A stretch of DNA of 45,588 bases from Thermoplasmata archaeon UBA184 (GCA_002495185.1 DAEB01000024.1:45578-91165), one strand, 5' to 3'. Numbered from the stretch's first letter, positions 1 through 8,313 are shown. Notes: a model not told the origin generated them from the sequence alone. Numbers and translations are program-made.

Positions 1-1
1 G

Positions 2-2578
2 GAGATCCGGACCCGCGCCCAGCAGCAGCAGCTCCTCCGGAGCGAGGAGGCGGTCTCCCACGCGAAGCTCTCCCTGGTCGAGCTCGAGACGATGGGCTTC
101 GACCTCTCCAAGTTCCGCGCCCAGCTCGAAGAGGCGCAGGCCGCCTCCCGGACCGCGCGCTACGCCGAGGCGTACCGGGTCGCCACGAAGCTCGAAGAGT
201 CGGCGCAGCGGGCTCGGGCGGCCGGCCAAGCGATTCTCGACGGGATCGCGCGGGCGCAGGAGACCCTCAGCCGTCTCCGGGAGGCCGGCGTCGACCCGAA
301 CCCGTACTACGAACCGCTCCGCAACGCTCGTCTCGCGTTCCAGTCGCTCGACTTTGACCTCGCCCGGTCCACGCTCGACACGCTCGAGCAGAAGCTCCTC
401 GGGGAGGCCGCCCGCGGCGAGACGACGAGGCTGCTCGAAGACGTGCAGCACCTCCTCGAGGACGGCCGTCGCCTTTCCTGCCCGATGGAGCCGTTCCAGG
501 CCCGGGTGGAGCAGCTTCGGACCGAGCAGGCGACCGCCCCTCCCGAGGCGACCTTGACGGGCGCGCGGCTTCTCCACGATGAGTTGATCGCGGTCCTGCG
601 ACCGATCCTGGAGGAGAACCTCCGAGGGCTCGAACGGGACCTCGACATCGCGCGGTCGGCGGGGGTCGAGATCGACAAGATCCTCCTTCCCCTCGGTGAG
701 GCCCGGCGCCGGATCGCCCTCCCCGTCCCGATCGGGGCCGCGGCCCTCCTCGACGCCGCCCGCGCCGAGTTCGTCGCGACCCGCGGGTTTGTCGAGCACG
801 CGGAGCGGGTCGCGAAGCGGGCCCGCGAGGCGCTCGCCGAAGCGGACCTCCTCCACGTGCCGACCCCGAACCTTCGGGAGCAGATGGAGAAGATCGAGAA
901 GCTCCTCGCCGACCGGCAGTACGCTCGCGTCGTGGAGCTCGGCGGTCCCCTCGAGCGCGAGCTGATCCAGGCCACGTACCAGCACGTGTCGAAGACCTTG
1001 GCCGGATTCCAAGCGACCGTCACCCGGCTCCGCAAGGAGGGGATTGAGTCGTCGCTCGCGGAGAACCTTCTCCACCGCGCCCGAATGGCGCTCGATGAGG
1101 GTCGGCCGGTCGAGGCCCTCCAGCTCGCGGGCCAGAGCGAAGGGGAGCTCGAGCGGGCGGACCTTCAGCGACGGATCGCCGAGGGGTCGATCGCCGCCGC
1201 CGAAGCCTCGGTCGCGCGGGCCACCGCGGAGGGGGTCGTCTCCCCCCTCGCGGTCGAGGAGCTGGCCGCCGCGAAGCTTGCGTTCCAGGGCCGAGAGTAC
1301 CCTCCCGTCCTCGAACACGCCCTCCAGGCGTCCGACGCACTCGGCGTGGCCCGCGAGGGCCACCGTCGGGCCCGCGACGCCATCTCGGCCGCCGAGCGAC
1401 AGCTGAGGGAAGCCACCGAAGTCGGAGCGGACGACTCCGCGGCCCAGGCTCGGCTCGAGCAGGCCCGGACCCAGCTCTCGCAGGGCGTCTATCCGGAAGC
1501 AGTTCGTTCTGGCCGAGAAGCGACCGAGGAAGCTCGCTGGGCGATCGAGCGGATGTTCGCCGTTCCGCTCGGCCAGCTCCGACGGCTCGTCGACTCCACC
1601 CGGCCCGAAGGAGTGGGGGCCGAGCTCGACCCCGTAGAGGCGATCCTGGGAGAGGCCGAGGCCGCCCTACGCGCCCGGGACTGGGCGCGGGTCAAGGAGG
1701 CGATCGGTCGCGGAGAGGCCGCCAGCGTTCGGATCCTCGAAGCGATCGCCGACGGCCGATGGCGCGAGGTCGAGGCCGAATACCTGCGGAGTTCCGACGT
1801 TCCTCCGGCCGAACTCGATCGTCGGGCCGAGGTGCGCGCCCAACTGTCGGAGATGCGCAGCCGCCGCGATTTCGCGGCAGCGCTCAAGCTCATCCGGGCC
1901 GAGCTCGAGCTCGCGAAACGGCGCCGGCGGGAAGAGGTCGAACGCCAGATGCTCGAGTTCAAGGACCGCCTCTGGGTCGGCGAGCGTCTCGCGATCGACA
2001 CTACCCCCGTGATGCAGACGTTCAGCGAGGCCCGGGTCGCGCTGGACGCGGGGCGTCCGGACGAGGCCGAGGCGCTGCTCGCCCGAGCGACCAGCGCGCT
2101 CGAGCCGGCCGTGCGAGAGCCGTTCGTCCGGCGGTGGCGCGACCTCCAGACGGAGATGAACTTCGCCCAGGAGGGGCTCCACGTCCGCATCGAGCCGATC
2201 CGGGAGCGGCTGCTCCAGGTCGAAGCTCTCGACCGGGCGGGACAGCTCCTGGACGCCGCCCGACTTCTCCTCAAGACCGAGGAGGAGCTGAACCTGCGAA
2301 AGTCCCTGCACCGCGAGCTGATGAACCTCCACTACCTCATCGACGCTGCGCTCACCCGGGCCCACGAGCTGCGGGTCGACACGACCGAGGTCCGGTCGCT
2401 GCTCGCGGAGTCGCTTCGCCTTCGGGAGACCGACTACGCCGCCGCGCTCGAGAAGGCGCGCGAGGCACTCCGCAAGCTCCAGCACGCCGGTGTGGGAACG
2501 ACGGATGCGGCGGGAGCGGGGCCGTCCCCGGCGACGAATCCGTTCTGGCCGTTCCGCCGGCCCCCCTCCGAGCCCTGA
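2..2578 (+). CDS. Giant helical-repeat / coiled-coil protein (5' end outside window)
   Basis: The frame is open from base 2 with no stop, and the residues before the first internal ATG (base 92) are charged and Gln/Leu/Glu-rich like the rest. I therefore read it as the C-terminal 858 residues of a longer protein rather than a gene starting at 92. It is almost entirely predicted helix, built from divergent units of roughly 80-100 residues. Each carries a TPR-like hairpin of the form A-x-x-A-L-x-x-G-(R/D)-x-x-E-A-x-x-L-A; clear copies are encoded near 1080-1150, 1270-1345, 1450-1530, 1640-1735, 1850-1920, 2020-2110 and 2395-2490. No enzyme motif or membrane segment is visible. The last ~25 residues are Gly/Pro/Ala-rich and end in an aromatic patch (NPFWPFRRPP), possibly a docking tail. 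The function is not recognised; a scaffold or cytoskeleton-like role is only a guess. Confidence 0.75.
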   Translation, partial: EIRTRAQQQQLLRSEEAVSHAKLSLVELETMGFDLSKFRAQLEEAQAASRTARYAEAYRVATKLEESAQRARAAGQAILDGIARAQETLSRLREAGVDPNPYYEPLRNARLAFQSLDFDLARSTLDTLEQKLLGEAARGETTRLLEDVQHLLEDGRRLSCPMEPFQARVEQLRTEQATAPPEATLTGARLLHDELIAVLRPILEENLRGLERDLDIARSAGVEIDKILLPLGEARRRIALPVPIGAAALLDAARAEFVATRGFVEHAERVAKRAREALAEADLLHVPTPNLREQMEKIEKLLADRQYARVVELGGPLERELIQATYQHVSKTLAGFQATVTRLRKEGIESSLAENLLHRARMALDEGRPVEALQLAGQSEGELERADLQRRIAEGSIAAAEASVARATAEGVVSPLAVEELAAAKLAFQGREYPPVLEHALQASDALGVAREGHRRARDAISAAERQLREATEVGADDSAAQARLEQARTQLSQGVYPEAVRSGREATEEARWAIERMFAVPLGQLRRLVDSTRPEGVGAELDPVEAILGEAEAALRARDWARVKEAIGRGEAASVRILEAIADGRWREVEAEYLRSSDVPPAELDRRAEVRAQLSEMRSRRDFAAALKLIRAELELAKRRRREEVERQMLEFKDRLWVGERLAIDTTPVMQTFSEARVALDAGRPDEAEALLARATSALEPAVREPFVRRWRDLQTEMNFAQEGLHVRIEPIRERLLQVEALDRAGQLLDAARLLLKTEEELNLRKSLHRELMNLHYLIDAALTRAHELRVDTTEVRSLLAESLRLRETDYAAALEKAREALRKLQHAGVGTTDAAGAGPSPATNPFWPFRRPPSEP

Positions 2579-2587
2579 GCGCTCGCG

Positions 2588-3046
2588 TCAGGGAGTCGAG
2601 AGGAATCCGGTCGGAGAGCCGGGCGGGGGGACCCCCGGAAGTCCCCGGGGCGGTCCGAGCGGAAGCCGGTCGTACTCGACCGTGTGCTTGATCCCGCGGC
2701 GGCGAAGGAGCGCCGAAACCTGCTCGGTGATCTGCACGACCTCCTGGCAACGCGTCGGCTTCGCGAAGTAGAACTCGGCCCGCTTCTCGTCCGAGATCGG
2801 GAAGATCAGGCGGAGCCCGAACGCATCCTGTCGGTTGTAGCCGACCGGCTTGCGGTTCCCCTTGAGGTCGCGAAGGTTCTCATCGAGGAGAACTTCCGGG
2901 AGGAGGGGGTCGGACTCCTTCACGAACGGACGGTTCATTTCGACGACCCGTTTGTGGATCTCGGGATAGACCCGGACGAGGTCGCGGTACGAGCGCTTGG
3001 GGTCGAGGAGGATGTGGCCGCTGCGGGCCTTCACGGGAGGGGTCAC
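2588..3046 (-). CDS. Conserved-looking hypothetical protein, 152 aa
   Basis: This is a soluble, charged protein of 152 residues, convergent with the helical-repeat gene (9-base gap). Its middle section alternates charged and hydrophobic residues as real proteins do (for example KPVGYNRQDAFGLRLIFPIS and FYFAKPTRCQEVVQI). The last ~25 residues are Pro/Gly-rich and probably disordered. There are no cysteine clusters, membrane segments or signal peptide. The start is GTG at 3046. A TATA-like element (AACTTAGG on the plus strand, 3068-3075) is centred 26 bases upstream, which fits leaderless transcription; an internal GTG at 3034 is the alternative. I do not recognise the family. Confidence 0.6.
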   Translation of the reverse strand: MTPPVKARSGHILLDPKRSYRDLVRVYPEIHKRVVEMNRPFVKESDPLLPEVLLDENLRDLKGNRKPVGYNRQDAFGLRLIFPISDEKRAEFYFAKPTRCQEVVQITEQVSALLRRRGIKHTVEYDRLPLGPPRGLPGVPPPGSPTGFLSTP

Positions 3047-3067
3047 GCACCTCGAAACTCCCGGGGG

Positions 3068-3075
3068 AACTTAGG
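3068..3075 (-). promoter_or_regulatory. Weak TATA-like box of the 152-aa gene
   Basis: Minus-strand CCTAAGTT is centred about 26 bases before the GTG at 3046, the spacing of an archaeal TATA box for a leaderless transcript. The element is AT-poor, so the call depends mainly on position. Confidence 0.3.
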
Positions 3076-3214
3076 CGCTTCGGAGGGGTTCGTCCGACCC
3101 CCGCCGGGGAATGGCCCCGTCGGCCAGAGCGTTGGCGAACGGGTTGGCGGGCCATGCGACAAGGCGGTCCGCCGCAGAAAGGCTCAAAGAGGCGGTCCCC
3201 TACGCCCCCGTGGC

Positions 3215-3315
3215 GCTCCCGTAGTCTAGTGGTCAAGGATAGAGGCCTCTCGAGCCTCTGACGCGGGTTCAAAGCCGGCCGGGACCCCCGGTCGGGGAAA
3301 CTCCCGCCGGGAGCA
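3215..3315 (+). tRNA. tRNA-Glu (anticodon CTC), interrupted by a T-loop intron
   Basis: The acceptor stem is GCTCCCG (3215-3221) with CGGGAGC (3308-3314), seven perfect pairs. The D stem is GTCT (3224-3227) with GGAT (3237-3240), and its loop contains the conserved GG. The anticodon stem is GAGGC/GCCTC (3242-3246, 3254-3258); its seven-base loop CTCTCGA carries anticodon CTC at 3249-3251, giving Glu. The T stem is GCGGG (3263-3267) with CCCGC (3303-3307). The T-loop begins TTCAAA (3268-3273) and ends at T3302, with 28 extra bases between. Removing 3274-3301 restores a canonical 7-base loop TTCAAAT. The discriminator is A3315, followed by CCT, so CCA is not encoded. Without splicing the T arm cannot form, so the gene depends on tRNA-splicing endonuclease; a two-repeat EndA is encoded at 20165-21229. 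Confidence 0.93.
3274..3301 (+). other. 28-nt tRNA intron in the T-loop (position 59/60) with bulge-helix-bulge
   Basis: The fold matches the archaeal splicing motif. The outer helix is the T stem. The central helix pairs T3268-A3299, T3269-A3298 and C3270-G3297, with a fourth opposition A3271/G3296 that is a mismatch. Bulge 1 is A3272-A3273|G3274 and bulge 2 is A3300-C3301|T3302; each is three bases and is cut after the second. The intron-internal helix is nine pairs, 3275-3283 with 3287-3295 (one G-T), closed by loop ACC. The boundaries inferred from the mature tRNA and from the motif agree exactly. Introns at 59/60 are non-canonical; most archaeal tRNA introns are at 37/38. Confidence 0.85.
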
Positions 3316-3365
3316 CCTCTCTTTCGGTCGGCCCGGTCGCCGGACGCGTCCGATCGGATCCCGTG

Positions 3366-4112
3366 TCAATGGGTCGCGGCGCCGGTGGCCGCGCGAGCAT
3401 GCGTGGCGGGGTGAAGGCCGCACTCCTTGGCCCCCGTCTCCCACCACCACCGTCCGCTGCGCGGGTCCTCGCCCGGCTTCACGGCGCGAGTGCACGGCGC
3501 GCATCCGATGCTCGGGAAGCCCTGCGCATGGAGACGGTTGATCGGAACGTCGTGCTCCTTCACGTAGCGAAGGACATCGTTCCACGACCAGTCCGCGAGC
3601 GGGCAGATCTTCCAGATCCCGCCCTGGGAGCTGTCGCGCGAGAGCTTCTCGACGGTCGAACGCTCCGCCGATTGGTCGCGGCGCAGTCCGACAACCCACG
3701 CCTCCGCGCCGGTGAGGGCACGCGAGAGAGGGTGGACCTTGCGCACGTTGCAGCACGCCTTTCGGTTCTCGACCGAGCTGTAGAACAGGTTCGGTCCCCC
3801 GTTCGAGATGAGCTCCTCGAGCTCCTTCGTGTCGGGGGCCACCACATGGATCGGGATCGCGTACTTCTCGTGCGCCTCTTGCATCAGGTCGTAGGTCTCC
3901 GGAAAGAGTCGGCCGGTATCGAGGGTGAAGACCCGAATGTCCTGTCCGTCCCCCCGAGCCGCCCGGGAGAGCATGTCGAGAAGCACCATGTCCTCAGCTC
4001 CGAAGCTGCACGCGAAGGTCGCGCGGCTTCCGAACTGGGAACGGGCCCAGTCCAGAATCTCTTCCGCGCTCTGATGGGCGACCGCCTGCTCGGGGTTCGC
4101 GATGGGGTTCAC
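3366..4112 (-). CDS. cysH: Fe-S type APS/PAPS reductase
   Basis: Reduces adenylyl sulfate or PAPS to sulfite for sulfur assimilation in the cytoplasm; 248 aa. The N-terminal half is an adenine-nucleotide alpha-hydrolase (PP-loop) fold, with FSFGAED-like (CSFGAEDMVLL) and LDTGRLFPETY segments. The cysteine set of the [4Fe-4S] reductases is present: a Cys-Cys pair in KACCNVRKV and CxxC in GCAPCTRAV. The catalytic Cys near the C-terminus is in KECGLH. The Cys-Cys/CxxC set is typical of APS-using enzymes, but substrate cannot be settled by eye. I chose GTG at 4112 because a TATA box (4134-4142) is centred 26 bases upstream. A TTG at 4127 would add five residues. The gene is divergent from the PAS protein and convergent with the tRNA. 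Confidence 0.9.
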   Translation of the reverse strand: MNPIANPEQAVAHQSAEEILDWARSQFGSRATFACSFGAEDMVLLDMLSRAARGDGQDIRVFTLDTGRLFPETYDLMQEAHEKYAIPIHVVAPDTKELEELISNGGPNLFYSSVENRKACCNVRKVHPLSRALTGAEAWVVGLRRDQSAERSTVEKLSRDSSQGGIWKICPLADWSWNDVLRYVKEHDVPINRLHAQGFPSIGCAPCTRAVKPGEDPRSGRWWWETGAKECGLHPATHARAATGAATH

Positions 4113-4133
4113 GGAAGACTCTACCAAAGCATG

Positions 4134-4142
4134 CTATATTAC
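4134..4142 (-). promoter_or_regulatory. TATA box of cysH (leaderless geometry)
   Basis: Minus-strand GTAATATAG is an AT-rich island in a GC-rich background, centred about 26 bases before GTG 4112. It supports that GTG as the start. Confidence 0.55.
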
Positions 4143-4283
4143 GACAACTCGGGCCGCGCAATTTCGGGGGCGGTGGGCGAGGATTGCGAGCATCCACCGG
4201 AAGCTCCCGGATGCGCCCCAGTGGCCGTGGGCGCGAATTGAGCAAATGAACATATCTCGCCGGGTCGACGAGCTTTTCGGGAA

Positions 4284-4640
4284 ATGACAATGCCGAAACC
4301 GAACCCCGTCGACTGGATCGAAACCCTCCCGTGCTCGGTCACGGTATGTGATGCTCAGTTCCGGATTCTCTATCTGAACCGGCGGTCCGCCGAGGTGAAC
4401 CACGCCGACGGCGGGAAGTCCCTCGTCGGGAAGAACCTCCTCGATTGCCACCCCGCGAAGGCTGCGAAGAAGCTCCGGAGAGTGATGGCCGGGACCCGCC
4501 CGAACGTCTACACCATCGAGAAGAACGGCGTCCACAAGATGATCTACCAGGCGCACTGGCGTCGGCGGGGGCGCTTGGCGGGTCTCGTTGAGATCACGTT
4601 CGAGCTGCCCGCGCGAGTCCCCCACTTCGTCCGGACGTGA
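4284..4640 (+). CDS. Stand-alone PAS domain protein
   Basis: A 118-residue protein consisting of a single PAS-like sensor fold, with no attached kinase, cyclase or DNA-binding domain. Diagnostic stretches are SVTVCDAQFRILYLNRRSAE (first strand pair), GKNLLDCHP, VYTIEKNGVHKMIYQA and GLVEITFELP, in the order seen in small bacterial and archaeal PAS proteins. It presumably binds a small ligand or signals through a partner. It is divergent from cysH across ~170 bases. An AT-rich element (ACATATC, 4250-4256) lies about 31 bases before ATG 4284; a second ATG two codons later is an alternative start. What it senses is unknown. Confidence 0.75.
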   Translation: MTMPKPNPVDWIETLPCSVTVCDAQFRILYLNRRSAEVNHADGGKSLVGKNLLDCHPAKAAKKLRRVMAGTRPNVYTIEKNGVHKMIYQAHWRRRGRLAGLVEITFELPARVPHFVRT

Positions 4641-4677
4641 CCCGTCGCCGCTCCCCGGCTGACTGCAATGCCCCGAG

Positions 4678-5337
4678 TCAGTGGCCCGACGTGATCGTTC
4701 GCTCGAACCACGAAGAGGTTTGGGCGGCGACCTCCTCGAGCGCTCCGGGTTCTTCGAACAGGTGGGACGCGTGGGGGATGACCACGAGGCTCTTCTCGCA
4801 GCGGAGCAACCGCATCGTCCGCCGGTTGACCTCTTCGATGAAGGGGTCTTCGCCTCCCACTAGAATCAGGGTGGGACACCGGATGCGAGGCGCCATCGAG
4901 TCACCCAGGTCACTCCGTGCTCCGCGGAGCACGATCCCGTGAACGAGGTCCGGCCGCTCGGCCGCGGCGATCATCGCCACCGCGCCTCCGGTGCTCGCGC
5001 CAAAGTAGCCGAACGCGCGCGAGCCCCCGTCGGGCTGGTGGACCAGCCAGTCGGTGACGCCCAACAGTCGTTCCGTAAGCAGCGGGATGTTGAACCGGAG
5101 CGAGCCAGTCCGTTCGTCGAGCTCGGCCTCCTCGGAAGAGAGCAGGTCGAGGAGGAGTGTGCCAAAACCTCGGTCCTGGAGGGCCGAAGCGACGAGCTGA
5201 TTCCGGGGACTCTTTCGCCCGCTGCCGCTTCCGTGCGCGAACAGCACGATGCCTTTCCGAGCGTCGCCGGGGACGAGGTCCGCGTCGAGCGACTTCCCCC
5301 CGACGAGGATTCGGACCGGACGAGAACGGTGCTCCAT
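4678..5337 (-). CDS. Alpha/beta hydrolase (dienelactone-hydrolase-like)
   Basis: A 219-residue single-domain esterase-type hydrolase. The oxyanion-hole strand is VLFAHGSGSG and the nucleophile elbow is GASTGG (Ser). The acid is probably Asp in VGGEDPF and the base His in HASHLFEEP, giving a complete Ser-Asp-His triad in the usual order. There is no signal peptide or membrane segment, so it is cytoplasmic. It lies downstream of the aconitase-X gene on the same strand and may be co-transcribed. I chose ATG 5337; an in-frame TTG at 5352 would add five residues. The substrate is unknown. Confidence 0.8.
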   Translation of the reverse strand: MEHRSRPVRILVGGKSLDADLVPGDARKGIVLFAHGSGSGRKSPRNQLVASALQDRGFGTLLLDLLSSEEAELDERTGSLRFNIPLLTERLLGVTDWLVHQPDGGSRAFGYFGASTGGAVAMIAAAERPDLVHGIVLRGARSDLGDSMAPRIRCPTLILVGGEDPFIEEVNRRTMRLLRCEKSLVVIPHASHLFEEPGALEEVAAQTSSWFERTITSGH

Positions 5338-5392
5338 CCGCGGCTCTGGCAACCGCCCGACGAGCAGAAACGCTTACCGCTGCCGGCTCGCC

Positions 5393-6871
5393 CTACATCA
5401 CCACGCGGGCGATGATCTCCTCGGCCGAATCGAACACGACGTTCTGGCGGCAGAAACGGGGGAGGTACTTCGCCGCCTTTCCCGAATTCGTGGCGGTCGT
5501 GCGCGGGCCCATCCGCTCGATCGGGGCCACCACCATGCAGGTGTCGGCGACGACGTGGCCTCCCGAAGACTCGATCGTGCTGACGTACCCGAGCTTCGCG
5601 GACAGATCCTTGACCGCGCGCGACGTGCAGACCCAGAGGCGCACCCCCGCCCGCAGTTTCCGACCGTCCAGGAGGCCGGCGATCTCTCGGACCTCGTTCA
5701 GGGATGCGTGGGGGCAACCGAACGTGACGAGGTCCAGCTCCTCGGGTCGACCGGTGTTGAGGGAGCGCTTGACCTCGTCGAGGGACGCTCGGTCGACCGA
5801 GATCCGGTCTTCGATTCGGTCGAGAGGGACAAGGCGCTGGGCTGCCTCGGGCGTCACTCCCTCGATGTGGAAGAGGTCGATCGAGCCCGAAGCGGCCCCG
5901 GCGGCGCTGAGAACCTTGAGCTCCTCGAGCGTGGGGCGATGGTTGATTCCCCGAAGATAGGGGATCCGGCCCTGGACCACTTCCCCCAGCCGGTAGCCGA
6001 GAAGCCCGAAGTCCACCGTGCCGTGGAGATCGCATTCGACCCGGACCTCCACGCGCGGGGCCCGGTTCTCGGCCCGGTGAAGCCCGTATTTCGGCCCGTA
6101 TCCCGCGATCGCGTAGAGCAGCGTGCTCAGACCGGACTCCCGGTTCGTACGGACGCCGAGGACGGAGTTCGCGTACGCGACCACCGACGACTCCGAAAGG
6201 AACGCGTCCGTGAAGGGTGGGGGCATGCTGCCGATCAGGTACGGAGTGCATGTGATCGTCGGTGTCGCTCCCATCCGGAGATAGAGTTCGATGACCTCGC
6301 GCTGCTTTTCGGCGAAGTCGCCCGGGACCCCCATCGACTCCCAATCCTCGAGGTCCATCCCGGCGGGGTTGATCGTGACGTTCGGGGAGCGGAACCGGTA
6401 CCGCTTCGCGAACGAGCGTCGGAGCTCCAGCCCTGTTTCGGTGATCGTCTTGTACGAGACCCCGGCGACCTGGACGTGGTCCGCGGGTACGAATTCCTCG
6501 GTTCCGAGGAGCTCCGCCGCGCGGGCGAGCAGCTCCGCGATCTCGTCGTCGATCCCGAGCGTCCGGAGTTTGGCTCGGTCGACGGTCGTGGTGGGGGAGC
6601 CCGGGATCTCGATGTCAATCCGACCGAGGATCGCGCCCCACATCGCGATGGGGTCGGGCCGCCCGAGGACGATCCGAGCGGGGGCGTGCCCGCGCGCCGC
6701 GAGATTCACGATGCGGTCCGAGCCGACGGTCGAGCCGGAGGACCCGGGGATATGGAGCTCGGTTCCCGCGATGCTCTTCCCGAACAGCTCGTGACGGGGG
6801 TTGATGACCTGGCCCGTTTCGTCGACATCGTCGAGCCACGAGATTGACTCGCTGCTCCGGAGGATTACCAT
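5393..6871 (-). CDS. Phosphomevalonate dehydratase, aconitase-X family, small and large parts fused
   Basis: Likely dehydrates (R)-5-phosphomevalonate to trans-anhydromevalonate 5-phosphate in the archaeal mevalonate pathway; 492 aa. The N-terminal ~95 residues are the swivel (DUF126) part, with DPRH-like VINPRHELFGKSIAG and the Ser-rich PGSSGSTVGSD loop at residues 42-52. From about residue 100 comes the aconitase-X catalytic part, with GVSYKTI, TCTPYL (Fe-S ligand candidate Cys), ANSVLGVRTNRESG and GYGPKYGLHRAENR. In characterised archaeal enzymes the two parts are separate chains. Here they are one open frame, and the swivel lacks roughly the first 15-20 usual residues: an in-frame TAG at 6878-6880 rules out extension. 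It starts 6 bases after the UbiD-family gene, the expected next enzyme. Other aconitase-X members use hydroxyprolines, but context favours mevalonate. Confidence 0.85.
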   Translation of the reverse strand: MVILRSSESISWLDDVDETGQVINPRHELFGKSIAGTELHIPGSSGSTVGSDRIVNLAARGHAPARIVLGRPDPIAMWGAILGRIDIEIPGSPTTTVDRAKLRTLGIDDEIAELLARAAELLGTEEFVPADHVQVAGVSYKTITETGLELRRSFAKRYRFRSPNVTINPAGMDLEDWESMGVPGDFAEKQREVIELYLRMGATPTITCTPYLIGSMPPPFTDAFLSESSVVAYANSVLGVRTNRESGLSTLLYAIAGYGPKYGLHRAENRAPRVEVRVECDLHGTVDFGLLGYRLGEVVQGRIPYLRGINHRPTLEELKVLSAAGAASGSIDLFHIEGVTPEAAQRLVPLDRIEDRISVDRASLDEVKRSLNTGRPEELDLVTFGCPHASLNEVREIAGLLDGRKLRAGVRLWVCTSRAVKDLSAKLGYVSTIESSGGHVVADTCMVVAPIERMGPRTTATNSGKAAKYLPRFCRQNVVFDSAEEIIARVVM

Positions 6872-6877
6872 GGTTGG

Positions 6878-8170
6878 CTACCCCCGGGTCGTGGGCGGAC
6901 TTGCCCGGCGCATCTTGAGCTCCTTCTCGGGGGGGACCTCGAGGGGTCGGGTCGCGTCCAGGCCGAGCTTGCTCCCGACCCCGTCCGCCGTCGCCATCGG
7001 GTCGAGGCTCGACCCTTTCACACCGCGAAGGACGACCTCTTTGCCGGCCTCCCAGTACATCGTGACGGCGTAGTTCACTTCGTTCGGGTTCGACACGTCG
7101 ACATCGCCGTCGACGACCGTGATCTTCTTCAGACTCCGGTGACCCCGAATCGCGGCGTCGATCGCAGCGCGAGGGTCAGCCTCGCTCTTCTTCCGGATCG
7201 CAACGACCGCGTCCAGCCAGCCGCTTCCCCCTTCGGTCAGGAACACGTTCACCACGTCAAGACCGGCCTCCCGGAGCGATCGGTAGATGGTGGGCGTACG
7301 GGGTGCCCCCATCAGGAGCCGATGCTCGTTCGCGCCCGGAAGGAGGGCATGATACACGGCGCCCTTCTGCCTCATGATCCGGTCGATCACGAAGACCGGT
7401 TGCTCCCGGACCACGTCGTACGTGTTGGTCAGGTCGACGAACGGCCCCTCGGCGGTCGTCTCATCGTGGAGGATCTTCCCCTCGAGGACGATCTCCGTGT
7501 CGGTGGGGTAGCTCGTACCGTTCGTGCGTGCCGAAGCGACCTCGATTCCGCCTTCGAGCGCGGCGGCGATCCCGAGTTCGTAGGTGTCGCGCTCGACGCT
7601 CGTCGCCGCGGCGACCAGGACCCCGGATCGGTTCCCGATCCCGATCGCCACGTCCACGTCCTCTCCGTGGTCGCGGGCGTCCAGGTACATCGTGTGGAGG
7701 TCCCGCTTCTCGACCAGCCGTCCCACGAATCGGTCGGGGCCGATCTGAGAGAGCCGGTGGAACGATAGATTCCTCCGGGTTCCCCGGCGGGCAAACACCA
7801 CTCCCGACGTGATGTACGGTCCTTGGTCCTGAGGGTAATGGGTGAGGATCGGGAGCTGGTTCAGGTCCGGTTCGGACGAGACGAACCGCCCCGCCCCCTC
7901 GGTGACCGGCCCGGGTGTCCGGATCGCCGACATGAGGCGGGAGATCCACTCGTCCTTGGGGAAACCGAGACTTGCGCACAGAAGGTCCATGCTGCTGAGA
8001 ACATTCCCCGCCACGGGAGTCGACCGGTCACGGACGTTCTCGAACAAGACGGGTCGTCCGTCGAAGCGGCGGAGGAGGCTCGCAACCTCGTACTTCGGGT
8101 CGACGGTCTCGGAGATCCGGGTGAGGCCTCCGTCCGCATCGATCCGTTCCAGGGACTCTCGAAACTTCAT
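6878..8170 (-). CDS. UbiD-family decarboxylase (anhydromevalonate phosphate decarboxylase candidate)
   Basis: A 430-residue UbiD-type decarboxylase, which would need prenylated FMN. In the archaeal mevalonate pathway this family converts trans-anhydromevalonate 5-phosphate to isopentenyl phosphate. Family stretches include PVLFENV near the N-terminus, NLSFHRLSQIGPDRF, AIGIGNRSGVLVAAATSV, YPTDTEIVLEGKIL and GPFVDLTNTYDVV. The ATG at 8170 is preceded by GGAG with normal spacing and gives the usual start (MKFRESLERI). The open frame runs much further upstream, but that part is Arg/Pro/Gly-rich shadow translation. The pairing with the aconitase-X dehydratase supports the isoprenoid role over ubiquinone- or aromatic-type decarboxylation. 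The UbiX partner is not in this window. Confidence 0.87.
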   Translation of the reverse strand: MKFRESLERIDADGGLTRISETVDPKYEVASLLRRFDGRPVLFENVRDRSTPVAGNVLSSMDLLCASLGFPKDEWISRLMSAIRTPGPVTEGAGRFVSSEPDLNQLPILTHYPQDQGPYITSGVVFARRGTRRNLSFHRLSQIGPDRFVGRLVEKRDLHTMYLDARDHGEDVDVAIGIGNRSGVLVAAATSVERDTYELGIAAALEGGIEVASARTNGTSYPTDTEIVLEGKILHDETTAEGPFVDLTNTYDVVREQPVFVIDRIMRQKGAVYHALLPGANEHRLLMGAPRTPTIYRSLREAGLDVVNVFLTEGGSGWLDAVVAIRKKSEADPRAAIDAAIRGHRSLKKITVVDGDVDVSNPNEVNYAVTMYWEAGKEVVLRGVKGSSLDPMATADGVGSKLGLDATRPLEVPPEKELKMRRASPPTTRG

Positions 8171-8313
8171 CGTTCTCCGGGCGACTTCTCCCCGCAAAGG
8201 GAGGTCCTCCCCCTGGCCCGACGGGTGACCATCATGCCTCTCGGGCGTCCCGTCCGAGGGACGTCGGGCTATCGAGCGACCGGAACCACCGATAATCCTT
8301 CCGTCGAGGCCAC

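Noticed and set aside
3275..3312. Alternative hairpin pairing the tRNA intron with the 3' exon, suggesting a tRNA pseudogene with an insertion
   Set aside because: It would destroy the acceptor and T stems, while the bulge-helix-bulge fold keeps all stems and predicts the exact splice points.
4971..6344. 457-codon minus-strand frame over the hydrolase and aconitase-X genes
   Set aside because: Overlaps two supported genes on the same strand in another frame and has shadow composition.
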